Shown: positions 20,608-31,700 of the stretch, piece by piece
Position numbering within the stretch: the first letter of the stretch is position 1
Layout: each line of letters starts with the position of its first letter
Origin: Massariosphaeria phaeospora
Lineage: Eukaryota > Ascomycota > Dothideomycetes > Pleosporales
Assembly: GCA_011032825.1 (NCBI GenBank)
Contig: JAADJZ010000011.1
Span: 806,001-870,000, forward strand
DNA length: 64,000 nucleotides
Reading direction: 5' to 3'
Notes under the pieces: model-generated
The model's database searches: none
The model's input: only the letters and a program-made list of their open reading frames with translations
What the model was told of the DNA's origin: nothing
Made by a program: the position numbers and the translations under genes

Positions 20608-20984
20608 GTGTTGGCTCGGCGCAGCTCTAGCGAAGCAGGAGAGGAGGATGTTTAAGACAAGATACAAGAGGATGCTTTCGTTGCTGTGTACGGCTGTATG
20701 TTAGCTACAATGCACAATTCAGAAATTATTGAATTTTGCGTAGAATGGTGATGACTAACCAGCATACTGTTGGCGAAACTCTGGGATGAACAGTCCGCAG
20801 AACGCAAGACGTTGGTTCAGAGCTTCGAGAAGCATTATGAATATCGTTTCTCTGTGTCAAGCTCCTGACGGTGTACGACATTACAACACAGTAGAATCAC
20901 CCTCAACCGTCTTACGATACCCGATTGTATCTGCCACAGTAGAAATGACCCTAGATAGAGTCACTATAGCGGGTAGAGTCGAAT
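20608..20984. other. Intergenic between convergent genes
   Basis: The 377-bp shared 3' flank contains nothing recognisable. Confidence 0.45.
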
Positions 20985-21746
20985 TTAACGCTTGACGCAT
21001 AGATCGCTCCTTATAACCCATTTCTGGCCGTCTAGCACCTCACGACCTTCATGAAGCAGACAATCTGCCCCGTGTCGATGCAGAAGAGCAAGGCCGACGT
21101 CAAGCTCGACGACAATCGGTTCAGGAGGCGGCTTCTTGCTCTTTTTCGAAGGTGCGGGTTCAGGGTAGAAGACAGTCTCACCACCCATGCACCCGGTTGC
21201 GGGTGAAGTGAGATAGAGCAGGAGAGTCCAGGTAGTGCGTGCAGCAATTGGAGGTGATCCAGGAATCGTGACGTTCTTGGAGTCATCATAGTGTTGGTCG
21301 AAGAATTGCCCCTTCGAGTACCGATAGACGCGGATATTAGGGTTCAGCCCGATCACTTCGCCTCCCCAGAGGTCATGCCGCCGAGATTCATCTGATGCCG
21401 GACCGCTGCCTTCCAATTCACCCGAGACGAGGCTCTTCAAGGCAGTTTCGTGCCACAGCCTTTCTGCAAAAGCAGGATCGTTAATCTGAAAACGGTCATT
21501 AACCCGTACGGCGTCACCCTTCTTGGGCTTGCCCGGGGTGGTCGTCAATGGCAGCCTGGAAAGAAACGAGACATAGCTCTTGCACAAGGTCGCGGTCCAG
21601 AGGCTGGGGATGGTGAGGATTTGACCAGGCAGTAGCTCGTTCATAGAGAGATCTGAGTTCGGTATCAAGGGACTGATAGGTGGCCATTTCGGCACAGCCT
21701 CGTCCGCCGTGATCTGTTCACTTTTTGCTTTCTTCTTGGGGGCCAT
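20985..21746 (-). CDS. 2-oxoglutarate/Fe(II) oxygenase, prolyl 4-hydroxylase-like
   Basis: Single-exon protein of 253 aa. The start at 21746 (MAPKKKAK) is the first ATG; the frame upstream has none. The C-terminal half carries the double-stranded beta-helix of the 2OG-Fe(II) dioxygenase fold. The iron HxD pair is in FDQHYDDS (His152, Asp154). The distal His is probably His232 in LLHEGREV, followed by the GQKWVIRSDL strand whose basic residue would bind 2-oxoglutarate. NIRVYRYSKGQFF before the HxD is typical of P4Hc-domain proteins in fungi. The N-terminus is Lys-rich and there is no signal peptide, so it probably acts in the cytosol or nucleus; the substrate is unknown. It is divergent from FHL1 with 290 bp between the starts. 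Confidence 0.82.
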   Translation of the reverse strand: MAPKKKAKSEQITADEAVPKWPPISPLIPNSDLSMNELLPGQILTIPSLWTATLCKSYVSFLSRLPLTTTPGKPKKGDAVRVNDRFQINDPAFAERLWHETALKSLVSGELEGSGPASDESRRHDLWGGEVIGLNPNIRVYRYSKGQFFDQHYDDSKNVTIPGSPPIAARTTWTLLLYLTSPATGCMGGETVFYPEPAPSKKSKKPPPEPIVVELDVGLALLHRHGADCLLHEGREVLDGQKWVIRSDLCVKR

Positions 21747-22036
21747 GGTGTAATCAAGTCGTGGTGATAGGCCGGGGGGTGGAGACAAGTCGTCTCAGTA
21801 CCGACGCGACAGAGTATCGAGGGCCAGTATCAGCACTGGTGATACTAAGGATGATCCGATAATAGACGAGAGACTCGTGAGCTACGCCGACCCGTCCTGA
21901 CTGATTCTGGTAAAGAATCTGTACGGGCACTCTCCTTCTCCTGTTACCTCCACTTCCCTACACGTGCTGCCCAGAACCCGCGTACTCTGACCTACCCGAC
22001 AGCTGTCTGAACAACGTTGGTAGGTGCACAGCTCAA

Positions 22037-25000
22037 ATGGCGACACGCAAGCCGTCGCGGCAGAAGTCCCCGGACGCGTTGACGGTAGAACTGACGGCGG
22101 GCATGGAGGTGTACATCGACAGTCGCAGGGCCCCGGCCAGCCCGCACGGGCCTGCTGGGCGTGATGCCGCGCCCCAAACCGCCAGCGCAAACAGCGCAAA
22201 CAGCGCAAACCGGGCAAACAACGGGCTCGGGAGCGGCTTCTCTCTGGCCGACGATTCAGCGCCGAGTATGTTCTCTCTCCCCGTCCCCCCATCCCCGCGC
22301 CCCCACCGCTCTTGTCGCACGCGCCGGTGCGGCTCCAGCTGACGCAGCCCCAGCTAATACCCCATCTACAGCCGCAGACGATCCCGGCGACTTCGTTGAG
22401 CAGCTCGACTTCGCTGAGCTCGACTTCGACGACCTCTTCCGCCATCCTACGCCCGCGCCCGACTTCCCCTACTCCCCCTACCCAGGTGACGACCATGGCC
22501 CCGGCAGCATGGACTTAGTGGAGCGGCTGCCAGCACTCCCTCGCCATGTCGCTGTCTCTCCCCCCCGCCATGCAGCCGCCCTCGACTCCTTCGAACACCT
22601 GCCGTCGCTGCTCGCACCTGCCCCCGCGCGCGCGCCCGACACGTCCAGGCCCGGCCGCTTCGCTGCTCCCTTCCCGATGTTCTCCAGCACACTCGACCGC
22701 GAGGACGAAGACACCATGGCCAGTCTTCCCGGGCCCACGCCGCCCGACCTGAGTGCTGCCAACCCGGGTGCCGCCGCCATGCCCTCCCTCGACGCGCCCA
22801 TCTCGCTCGCCGAGTCCGCCAACCCGCATAACCTGGACACCACCGCCCACGTCTTCCCCAGCGCCGATGCCTTTGCCAACGCCGACGCCTTTGCCAACGC
22901 CGACGCCTTTGCCAACGCCGACGCCTTTGCCAACGCCGACGCCTTTACCATGGCCGTCCCCGTCCACGAGGAGCGTCTAAGCGCCTACGCCCGCCTGCGC
23001 TTCGAGGATGGCTCCTACTACATGCACACCTATCAGGTCATCCTCGGCCGCAATGTCGAACTGGCCCATCGCGACATGCGCCGTTTCGCGCGCGCCGCCC
23101 ACCTCAAAACACGTGCCAATGCCGCGTCCGCGGATGCCGCTGTAGCGGATAAGAGGCGCAGGCGAGCGTCGAACAAGCCGCGCAGTGTTGTCAGCGAGAC
23201 AGGCGGTATCACACACGCACTCTCGTCTTCCATGCCCATGGCGTATCACGAGCGCCGCCAGAGTCAGGCGTCCCAGTCCATCAGTTCGGCCTCTCACCCC
23301 CGTCCTGACTCGAGCCATGAGGAGGGTTTTGAGACTGCGCCGCAGGCTATGTTGATACAGACGTTCCCCCCAGTCCCCGACCAACTAGACACTCACGTCT
23401 CTGACAATCCTGATGACTGTCCCCTCGTCCCAATCCATCCCCAGGAAGTCAATGAGGCGAGCGGTATAAAAGGCCCAAAGGGCATCTCGCGGCGGCACGC
23501 CAAGATCTTCTACGATTTCGAGGACGGCCAGTTTGCTATTGAGGTATTGAGCACCAACGGCGTATATCACGAGGGCCAGCTATATCCTTGCGGCGAAATC
23601 GTTCCGCTAGACCACGGCGATCACATTCAGATCGGCCTAGTGCAATTGGAGTTTCTCCTCCCGGAGGTTGCGCTGACCGAAGAACAGCGGGTGCGCCAAG
23701 GATCCGGCTCCCGTCCTATGAGCTTCTCTTTCGAAAATGCCAAGGGGGAAGTCGAGACTGGCGAGGAGTTGGACGACGACGACGATGATGTTAGTGGGGA
23801 TGCTAATGTTGACCCTCGTACTTTGTACTATTTCCCGAAGGCAGACTCTGACGTAGATATGAATGGCGACGACGACGATGAAGGAGAGGACGAGGACGAC
23901 ATAACCCCCGCACCCAAACAACGGCCGAAGCAAAGCCTAAAGTTGAAAATCAAGACACCAGCCGCATTACCGCCCCCCCAAAAACAGGTCAAGAAAGGGA
24001 ACAAGAGGAAACACATTCCTGAACCAATACCAGAAGTTGCACAGCCACCAGCCAAGAAAGTGAAATCAAAACCGAAAGAACCCCAGAAAGAAGTACAGAA
24101 GGCGAATGCCACTGTGCCTACGAAAACTCCCGCAAAGGTCCCGACCAAAGCTCCTGCGAAAGAGCCAGTGAAGAACGGAAAGCCCAAGGAAACGCCGGAG
24201 TCTGCCAAAGTGGACAGCAAGCCCAAGAGCCCGAATGGGCCACGAAAGTCCGTGACCGAGGGTGCTAATGTGGTCGATGATACTGATCACGACGACATCG
24301 TGACTGAAGAATCGTTGGAGAGGCATAATTTGCCTGCAATCTGTCTTGGTATGGTCATCGCGAAGCGAAGTGGACCCGGCAGACCACCGAAAGACGGCGT
24401 TATGTCGAAGCGGCAGCGGTCGCAACTCATAAAGCAGGCGAAGGAGAACGAGAAGGCGAGGGCAGCTGGCATCGAGCCTGCAGATATCCCAGCGCCAACA
24501 GCAAAGCCCAAAATAGTGCGCCCGCCCAACAATTATGCGTCCAATATAGGGGACGGTGAAGATGACGACGTTCGAGAGACGACTGAAAAGACCGATGGGA
24601 CTGATTCTACCGGGGTGAAGAAGCAGATCAAGTCTAACAAACCTCCTCGTACACCGTCACCTGAGATGAGGCTTGAAGATTACTCCGAGGAGCAGCTGCA
24701 AAGACCACAAGCCAATTACGTTGTTCTGATCCACGAGGCGATCTCGACTGCTACTACTGGTTACATGAACCTCCAACAAATCTACAACTACATCGAACGA
24801 AAATATCCCTTCTACAAATTCAAGACCACTACAAGCGGTTGGCAATCAAGTGTGAGGCATAATCTTGGCCAACATGACGCCTTTGTGAAAGGAGACAAGG
24901 AAGGGAAGGGGTTTAACTGGAGTATAAACCATGACGTGTCCATCGAAAAGGAACGACGGAAAAGACAATTAAGTCCGCCTCAAGTGGGCCACGCTCAAAG

Positions 25001-26282
25001 GCAAGACTACTACCCGACATCAAATGGCTATCCATATGGACATTCAGGACACCCTCCTTACTATCCTGGCATACCCCAGGGTCTTCCCAATGGCGCGCCA
25101 CGACCTCCTCCATCGGTAGAGCTCGTGCAGCCCCGCCTCCCACCGAGTCTCGCCCGCAATACGGGAACTACAGCGACACCTGCTCCCCAAGCTGCACCTG
25201 CTGCTTCACCCTACGCTTCGCCCTGGGCTGGTGGAAACACCACTGGTAGTCCTGCGATCCAGAATCCACCTCGTCCATATCCGCAGACTAGCTCCCAGAC
25301 TCCCCCAGTGAGTTCGGCATCGGCGGCCAGTGGCCAATATGGCGTCCTGTTTCCAACAAGCGCACCGCAAACGTCGCATGGTGGATACACAACAGCAGGC
25401 CAATATGGCAGTCATTATGCGACAGCAGGTGCCAGCTCATACGCCCCGAGTCGGCCATATAGCGTGCCCTACATGAGTGGTGGTACAGTTTCAGCCCCAG
25501 CACACCAAGACGGCAGGCTTAGTCATGCGCAACCGTACAGTACCCAGGGTGAATCCAGAGCCACCCAATCATCGGGCCGATATCCCCCTTCTACTAGCCC
25601 CGACGTCATTCACCAGCTTGAGGCTTTTAGGGACCACTATCTCAGCCAGTGCACAGGCAACATGGACGAACAAGCAATCCCCGTTGACAATGCGATCCGA
25701 GCTATCGTATCTCCTAGCTCTCTGGCGAATTTGACAGACCTTGAACAAAAGATCTCCGCAACAATCCGCACCATCCCATTGGTCGCGCAAGCTCTTGGAG
25801 AGGACCTTGTCATCAAGCACGAGAATGGAAGCGATGCTCCGGCGCGCACACTAACACCTCGCGGAAGTGGCGACATCAAAGGGACTGCCTCAGCATCAGC
25901 GGTGAACGCAGCTGCTGCCATTGCGGCTACTGTTGCAGCCAAAACGCATCCTAACGGCATCTCTACCGGCACAACTCCGATTCCGACCCAAAGGCCTCTC
26001 TATCAGCCCTCCACCACCCACGCGACCCATCAACCTCAACAGTTCACGCCCAACATGGCGGGCACCTCTGCTCTGGCCTCTGCAACACCACTATACGCAC
26101 AAACGCAAAGGCCAAGTGTGGAACCACTGACCCCCTTACCTGGCTCTCCGGCTATGCAAAACGGGTCCGACGTTAACAGCTCCTTGGCCGAAACCGCCAA
26201 CGGCAGACCAGCGGCCGAGCAAGACACCAGTGCTGGCGCAGAGCCGTCCAAGACGGACACGCATCTCCCTCCTTCGCATTAA
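22037..26282 (+). CDS. FHL1: Forkhead transcription factor Fhl1 (FHA plus forkhead)
   Basis: Two exons, 22037-22265 and 22372-26282 (donor GTATGT, branch GCTAAT, acceptor CTACAG), give about 1379 aa. An acceptor at 22338 would also keep the frame. An acidic region DFVEQLDFAELDFDDLF follows. Residues 241-268 are a tandem ADAFAN repeat. The FHA domain runs from about 285 to 510 and is split by a long polar insertion between HTYQVILGRN and GISRRHAKIFY. A disordered Lys/Pro/Asp-rich linker follows. The forkhead DNA-binding domain is at about 855-943 (ANYVVLIHEAI ... SSVRHNLGQHDAF). The remainder is Pro/Ser/Gln/Thr-rich. In yeast Fhl1 with Ifh1 controls ribosomal protein genes; nuclear localisation and that role are inferred here. 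The first exon is a model choice: the long frame itself is open from 22161 but has only a weak start there. Confidence 0.88.
22863..22946 (+). repeat. 18-bp tandem repeat inside FHL1
   Basis: Four full units of GCCGAYGCCTTTGCCAAC and a partial fifth, in frame, encode repeated ADAFAN. Units 2-4 are identical and unit 1 differs by one base, so the array is probably young and may vary in length between strains. Confidence 0.9.
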
Positions 26283-27104
26283 GTCGCGGAAACGACCTGA
26301 AACTTTTCCGCACCATACCGAATACCTCTCAACCCTTTTTCCATATCCCTAGCTTTGAAGCCGTTTCACGGCAACTCAACTCAACTTTGTTGGGATAACA
26401 CAACACAACACAACTCTTTTTACTCTATATGCTTAGATACCCGGACTGGGCGTCTGGTCGTTCGGTTTCCTCCCATGTCTTGGACGCGTCGGTCTGTTTT
26501 TGTCTCGACAAAAGTTTTTGCGCGTATGGTATACAATGGTGGGTTATGCGTTTATGATGGTAGTGGGCATCCCATGGGCGGGCGGCAGCTAGCTTAGCTT
26601 GGCTTATAGAATTAGCAATAGGTATACATTGATGGTTATTAGTCTTCGGCGCGTGGCTGCTTGGGTGAGTGAGGTCCTAGCTTCCGGTTACGACCTCTTC
26701 GTGCATTTTGAAGTATTACACTCTACTAACATGTTAGATTCTTCTGTTGTTCCTGCCGGAGCTTGCCAGCAATTGTAAACGGTAAAATGTATATTATGAA
26801 TCTGGACGTTTGGAATTCAACTAAGTAAGCAGGCAAAGTATATCCCACATGTTCCCAGCAATTATATATAGACGGTAAATTGTATATTATTGAAACTGGA
26901 CGTTTGGAATTCAAGTAAGCTGAGCTGGCAAGGTATATCCCACATCTTCTCCTAGGAAACTCGTCTAGAGGCAAAGGCGGCCCTCGGAACATGCCGGGAA
27001 TACAGGGAAAGGAAAGTGCACAGGTCTCCAACCCACCCAAGATATGCGCCATGACGCCCTTCCCAGCCCCACACTGCGCCAGACCTCGCGTAGCCGCTTC
27101 CGCG
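26283..27104. other. Intergenic between convergent FHL1 and SNF7
   Basis: An 822-bp shared 3' flank with a two-unit imperfect tandem duplication listed separately. The open frame at 26355-26597 has no protein features. Confidence 0.45.
26766..26948. repeat. Imperfect tandem duplication, about 90 bp x 2
   Basis: Each unit starts CCAGCAATT and contains GTATATTAT, CTGGACGTTTGGAATTCAA, GTAAGC and GTATATCCCACAT. The copies differ by several substitutions and small indels. It lies in the convergent 3' flank. Confidence 0.8.
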
Positions 27105-27911
27105 CTACATGGCCATCTCGGCCTGCAGCTTCCGGAGCTCCTCCTCTTCGTCGTCCTCCTCGACTCTCGACTTGCCTTTGACCTCGGCTCGTGGTGCTTC
27201 GGGCATTTGTCCGACCTTGTCGTTTAGCGGCACGTTGCCAGTATTCAGCATCTGGTTGTCGAGCTGTTCTTGCTGCAGGTCGGCGAGTTCCTCGTCCAGC
27301 TCGTCTTCGTCGATGCCGGTTGGGCCGACGCCGGACGTTATCGCCTCGCTGATCTCTTTGCCTATGTCGTGCTGGTCGCGGAGTTTCTCCCTGTGGGGTT
27401 GCGGCGGTTAGTACATGCAAGTGACGAGGGTGGGATAAAGGGAATCGATGGGCATACATGACGTCGTCTACTTTGTCGATGGTGAGGCCGGCGTGGATGG
27501 CCTGCATGGCCGATCCAGCATTCTGCATTGCCGCGAGCGTTTCCTTGTTGATGTTCGCGGTCTCGATGGAGTAGACCTCGCCTTCTAGCGTCATGATTTG
27601 CGCACTGGTTTGCTCGAGGGTGTGCTCGAAGGCCTTCTTCCGCCGGAGTGCTGCCTTGGCCGCTGTTTTTGCATCGTCAGGTCCGTGTTCCTATACTCCC
27701 GCGGGGACAGCTCTGGGGCATACATACCGGCCTTGTTGGATGAAACGTGCTTCCTGGCTAACGCATCTTGCTCCTCCATCTGGTGCTGCAGATGCTTCTC
27801 TCGCTTGTTCAGCATCTCGAGCTGGCCCCGCAGCTGCAGGATCGCTTTCTTGGGCGCATCTTTGGACTTTTGGTTGCCTCCACCGAGCCAGCCGAGGCCC
27901 CAACCGCTCAT
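27105..27911 (-). CDS. SNF7: ESCRT-III subunit Snf7/Vps32
   Basis: Three exons on the minus strand, 27911-27728, 27662-27458 and 27390-27105, with introns of 65 and 67 nt, give 224 aa, the usual family length. The N-terminus MSGWGLGWLGGG leads into the basic alpha1 hairpin (APKKAILQLRGQLEMLNKRE). The centre has the invariant ETANINKETLAAMQNA and MQAIHAGLTIDKVDDVM. The acidic C-terminus includes DEDELDEELADLQ and ends with a likely MIM-type helix (EEELRKLQAEMAM) that would bind Vps4. The protein polymerises on endosomal membranes to sort cargo into multivesicular bodies. It is divergent from TEN1 with 395 bp between the starts. Confidence 0.95.
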
Positions 27912-28306
27912 GTTTCTATGTGTGTGCTCGAAGGTTGCTCGGGGATAGTTTGCTCAGCCCGTATAGGGCGTTGTGCACGGTAGGTTGTGGGTGGAGTGAA
28001 CGAACACTCGCCGCTGCGTCGGCGGGGCTTCCTGATATAGCGGGGTGCGCCAACTGGTGGACAGTGACTAGGTGTGGGTTGGCTGGGAACTGAGTGAAGG
28101 TTGCGGGGTGAAAGAACTGTCGCTGGCGGTGCGGAGTTGTACTGGGGCAGGGAGAAACGGATTATCGGTGCCTGGCGTGGTCACGTCGAGGTTGGCCGTG
28201 ACGGGTACCTAGGTAGGTATGATGTTCTGGCACGTGCACTAATGCTTGGCAACGGAACATCGCACCTACTCGCACCGACCTTCGCATCAATCATTGTGTC
28301 GTCACC
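27912..28306. promoter_or_regulatory. Divergent promoter region SNF7 / TEN1
   Basis: A 395-bp region between two divergent conserved genes, assumed to hold both promoters. No TATA box was seen. Confidence 0.4.
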
Positions 28307-28729
28307 ATGTCTGGCCCGCTGCCCTCACATCTTGTGCTGCTCAGCGAGCTTGCGACGTGTGAACCGGGGCAGAAGGTCCGCTTTCTAGGCTGGTACGGAT
28401 CTCGCCTTCTAACCTAGAGTATGCCCCTCCAGTGAGCTAACACAGTGTCTAGTATCGAAGAGTACATCACGAGGACCGCCACCCTCCGCCTCAAGCACGA
28501 CTATCCGCCGTCTAGTAGTCCTTACGTCGCGAACGTGAACATCGCACATGTTCTAGAGCGTATAAAGCGCCACGAGCTCGAGGTTGGGTCGTGGATCAAC
28601 ATCATAGGGTCGATGGAACGCCGCAAGGAGAAGGGAATATATGTGCAGGCTATTGCAGTATGGGACGCTGGAAACATGGATCTGGACGCTTATCAGAAGG
28701 CTGTTGACAAGAGGCGGGAGGCAGGCTGA
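28307..28729 (+). CDS. TEN1: CST telomere-capping complex subunit Ten1
   Basis: Exon 28307-28392 joins 28453-28729 across a 60-nt intron to give 120 aa. The acceptor is the TAG at 28450-28452. The CAG seven bases upstream would bring in a stop at once, so it was rejected. The start follows CACC. The protein is a single OB-fold: VRFLGC at the junction, then IEEYITRTATLRLKHDYPPS, a VNIAHVLERIK helix and VGSWINIIGSMERR. This is the Ten1 family pattern. Ten1 pairs with Stn1 (and Cdc13/Ctc1) on the telomeric 3' overhang and helps lagging-strand fill-in by polymerase alpha. Confidence 0.82.
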
Positions 28730-31700
28730 GAGTCCATCCGTACTATCGCTCAGGGCCACAAGGGACTCTGTGCGCTGCTCAGAAGCCTCTTGGTGGCTCA
28801 AAACGCTGGATACTAGTGCCTTCTTGCCAGCGCCCAGAAGCATACATTGATTAGATTTGGGCGCGGGAAATGCACGACCAGTCACAGGTTCAATGGTACA
28901 AGAACCTACACAACTAGGCGCAACTGGCTAACAATTCTTCTTCATAGCTACAGCAGTCAGGGCTGGTTACAGTCGCTGGGTAATTTTGGATACCGTACGA
29001 GTACAGCCCTACTCTGAAGATACCACGTCCACATTACCGTATATATGCCGTACATCATATGCAGAAAAACAGTTACCTGCCAGCTACCATCACATACTTG
29101 CCCATATTTTATTTAAAGGTGGAGGACGTCAGTATGATGACGTGGAAGCCTATCCACGTTGTCTGTTTTGCAGAGCCTTGCTCGGTATCAACCACCAGGG
29201 GTGACGTGGCCCATGGCGTAGGATGCCTCCCGACAGCTTTGTTGTCAGACGGCAGACGCCTCTGCTGAAATTGGTGGCAGTCTCGGCGACTCTACAGCGA
29301 ATCTTCTGGCCACATATATGCGAACTATGTACCGTCCATTATCCCGTCCAGCCTCAACACATGTCCTTCGGCCTCACCACGACGTCATACCTCCTTTTTA
29401 CGAGCCATTGGACGGTTCTGCGCCCCGGAATTGTGGCCCGCCTGCGCCTTCAGTCTACATTGCTACGTGGCTCCTGTCCCAAATTTGCCAAGGACTCCGG
29501 TCAGTATTAATACAGGGCAACCTCCCCATTGCGGAGGAGGCCATAACTAAACGTTCACATTCCTCACCACATCTGTAGGACCTGAATCAATCCAATTGTC
29601 CATTCGGACCGAAGAACTTAGAAAGCGAACCCTCTACCATCTGTAGTGATGGTATTGTCCCGATCTTATCAGGCTGCCAGGTGGTGAAACCTCATTAGTG
29701 CTCTATTGACATCAGGACGATCCATGGTATATCGTACCTGGCAGATTGATAATTCGGTTCACAAGCACCAGGCGCGTCCCCTGTCGTATCCACCAGACTG
29801 TACAATAGTGCACTCGGCCTATCCTCCAGCTCCATGGCCAGATACAGCAACCAGCACTCTTGCCTATCGGAATCAAAGCAAGTGCAGATGGTGGAACTAC
29901 GAGAATTAGAAGGGAAGTACATTTCAAGTTATGTTAAGAACGTATGCTTAACAATTACTAATGGAGAATAGACAAACCACACTCCTTGACTTTGCCGACC
30001 AATCCTTCAACGTCCATCCTGTGAAACCCGAATCCTCGATAATGTGAGAGAACGATTGTGGACTTCAAGATATTGCGGGTGCAACACTGTGCCCCTAACG
30101 TATGGTGATAACCCGACTGATAGTAGATGGCGAATCGAAAACGTATAGCAGAAAGAAACGAATGGGACATATCGGCCTCCACTCTGGACTCCTTGAGAAC
30201 GCCGGCGCGGGTATTGAGAGACTCGTATAAACCGGTACAACCTCGACAGTCGAATGTCATCCACTCCTTCGTATTCTCTGGTTTACTGGGATGGGCTGAT
30301 TTACGAAGACGTCTGCTTCGTCGGCGCGTCGCGATTGTTTCTCTTCGTACTCTCGGGAGGCTGCCTTCAGGTCTTCGATTTGTGCCTTACGAAATCAGTG
30401 GTTGCGCGGATGTTTTTACCGGGAGACTCTACCTTAGTCAATGGCGGGCCTGCTGTCGTTACAAGGAACCCATCGCGCCCCTGATGCATATGTCAGCCTT
30501 ACTGCAACGAGCGCAATCGGCCAATAGTTTCTGTTCGAGTGGCCTACCTGATGAGTGAACGGCCTGACTATGGCATCGGGACCGCAGTGGTAGCGAATCT
30601 CGTTCTGTATCACCGCCCTCGATATACCGAACCCAGGGACGAAGTATGAATTCGGACTGGACATGTTGATGAGGTTTGATACTGTAATGAAAAAGACGTA
30701 TGTTGGAAGCGATCAAAACCGTGTTCGAATTTTGTTACTCGCTGAACCGCTTCGACCTCGGGCTTGTCGAGTCTTAAATGTCTGTTCAGTCGCCTCGGAT
30801 TTTCGACTAGTGCAATTGGCGGTTACCTCACCAAGACTCATACTCGCCAACTATCGCCTGCGGAAGCTTACTGTCAGCGTTGATGTCTGAAGTGGTGGCT
30901 TCAATCCCGGTTTCGGGCTCAGTTGCCCGCTGCACTGATGCCGCCTCACTATTCCGCCCTGCCCAACCGCAAGTTCGGGCTGCAACGCCTGAATGGACCC
31001 ATGGTCACGACACGACGCCCTCTTCTTTCTTTTCCATACAGCGCGCGTTCCCTGAATCCTTGCTTACCGCTTCCGAATCTCAATATCAGAGACACACTAT
31101 GAGGCCGTCATCCATCCGTCTGCCGGCTGTGTCGTAGTCCCATGTCGGCCAGCGCAGCAGCCACGTCGGTCTTCTACATACCCAAAAGGTAGAAGATAGA
31201 TCATACCCGTATATAATCATGCATTCGCCACAGCTTTGCAGCGACAATCTTGCAACGTCAGCGATTTTCGCACATCGTGGGGCACTTTTCTGGGATGGAC
31301 GCTCTCGACAGTATAACAGGGTTCACTCGGGCTGGACTTGGCGCCAAACTGCGACAATCGATCACGCCGATCACAACTGCATGAGAGTACACGACGGACG
31401 TTAAACCCAACTACTTACTATCCTTTCATGGTTACCGGGATGGCGTTTGACACGAGTCCGGCGTCTAGTGTTGGGCTGGCTTCGCCGCCGTCGAGCATCG
31501 TCGTCCGCGAAAAGCGACCGGACCTTTAAACCGCAAGGAACACCCCTTCACTACGCTAAGCTGGAATCCTTCGCTCACTGGAAATTCTTCGTTTATACAA
31601 CCAGAAACCTGCGGATTAAGCGATTTGTGTGGCATTTTCTGCGAGTAGCCAGTTTGGGTGTTACTGTTCAGTGAGGGGTTACGAGCTGGCTGCACGATAC

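Noticed and set aside
22161..22371. Continuous open frame as the true N-terminus of FHL1
   Set aside because: It begins with GTG/ATG in poor context and encodes low-complexity TAQTAQTGQ-like sequence; the upstream ATG exon with a GTATGT donor is more plausible, though not proven.
28446..28452. CAG at 28443-28445 as the acceptor for the TEN1 intron
   Set aside because: With the phase-2 donor it reads into TAG after two codons; the next AG restores the family sequence.
30880..31137. 85-aa Ser/Pro/Ala-rich frame in the gene desert
   Set aside because: Composition is mildly coding-like but there is no motif, signal or credible flanking exon.
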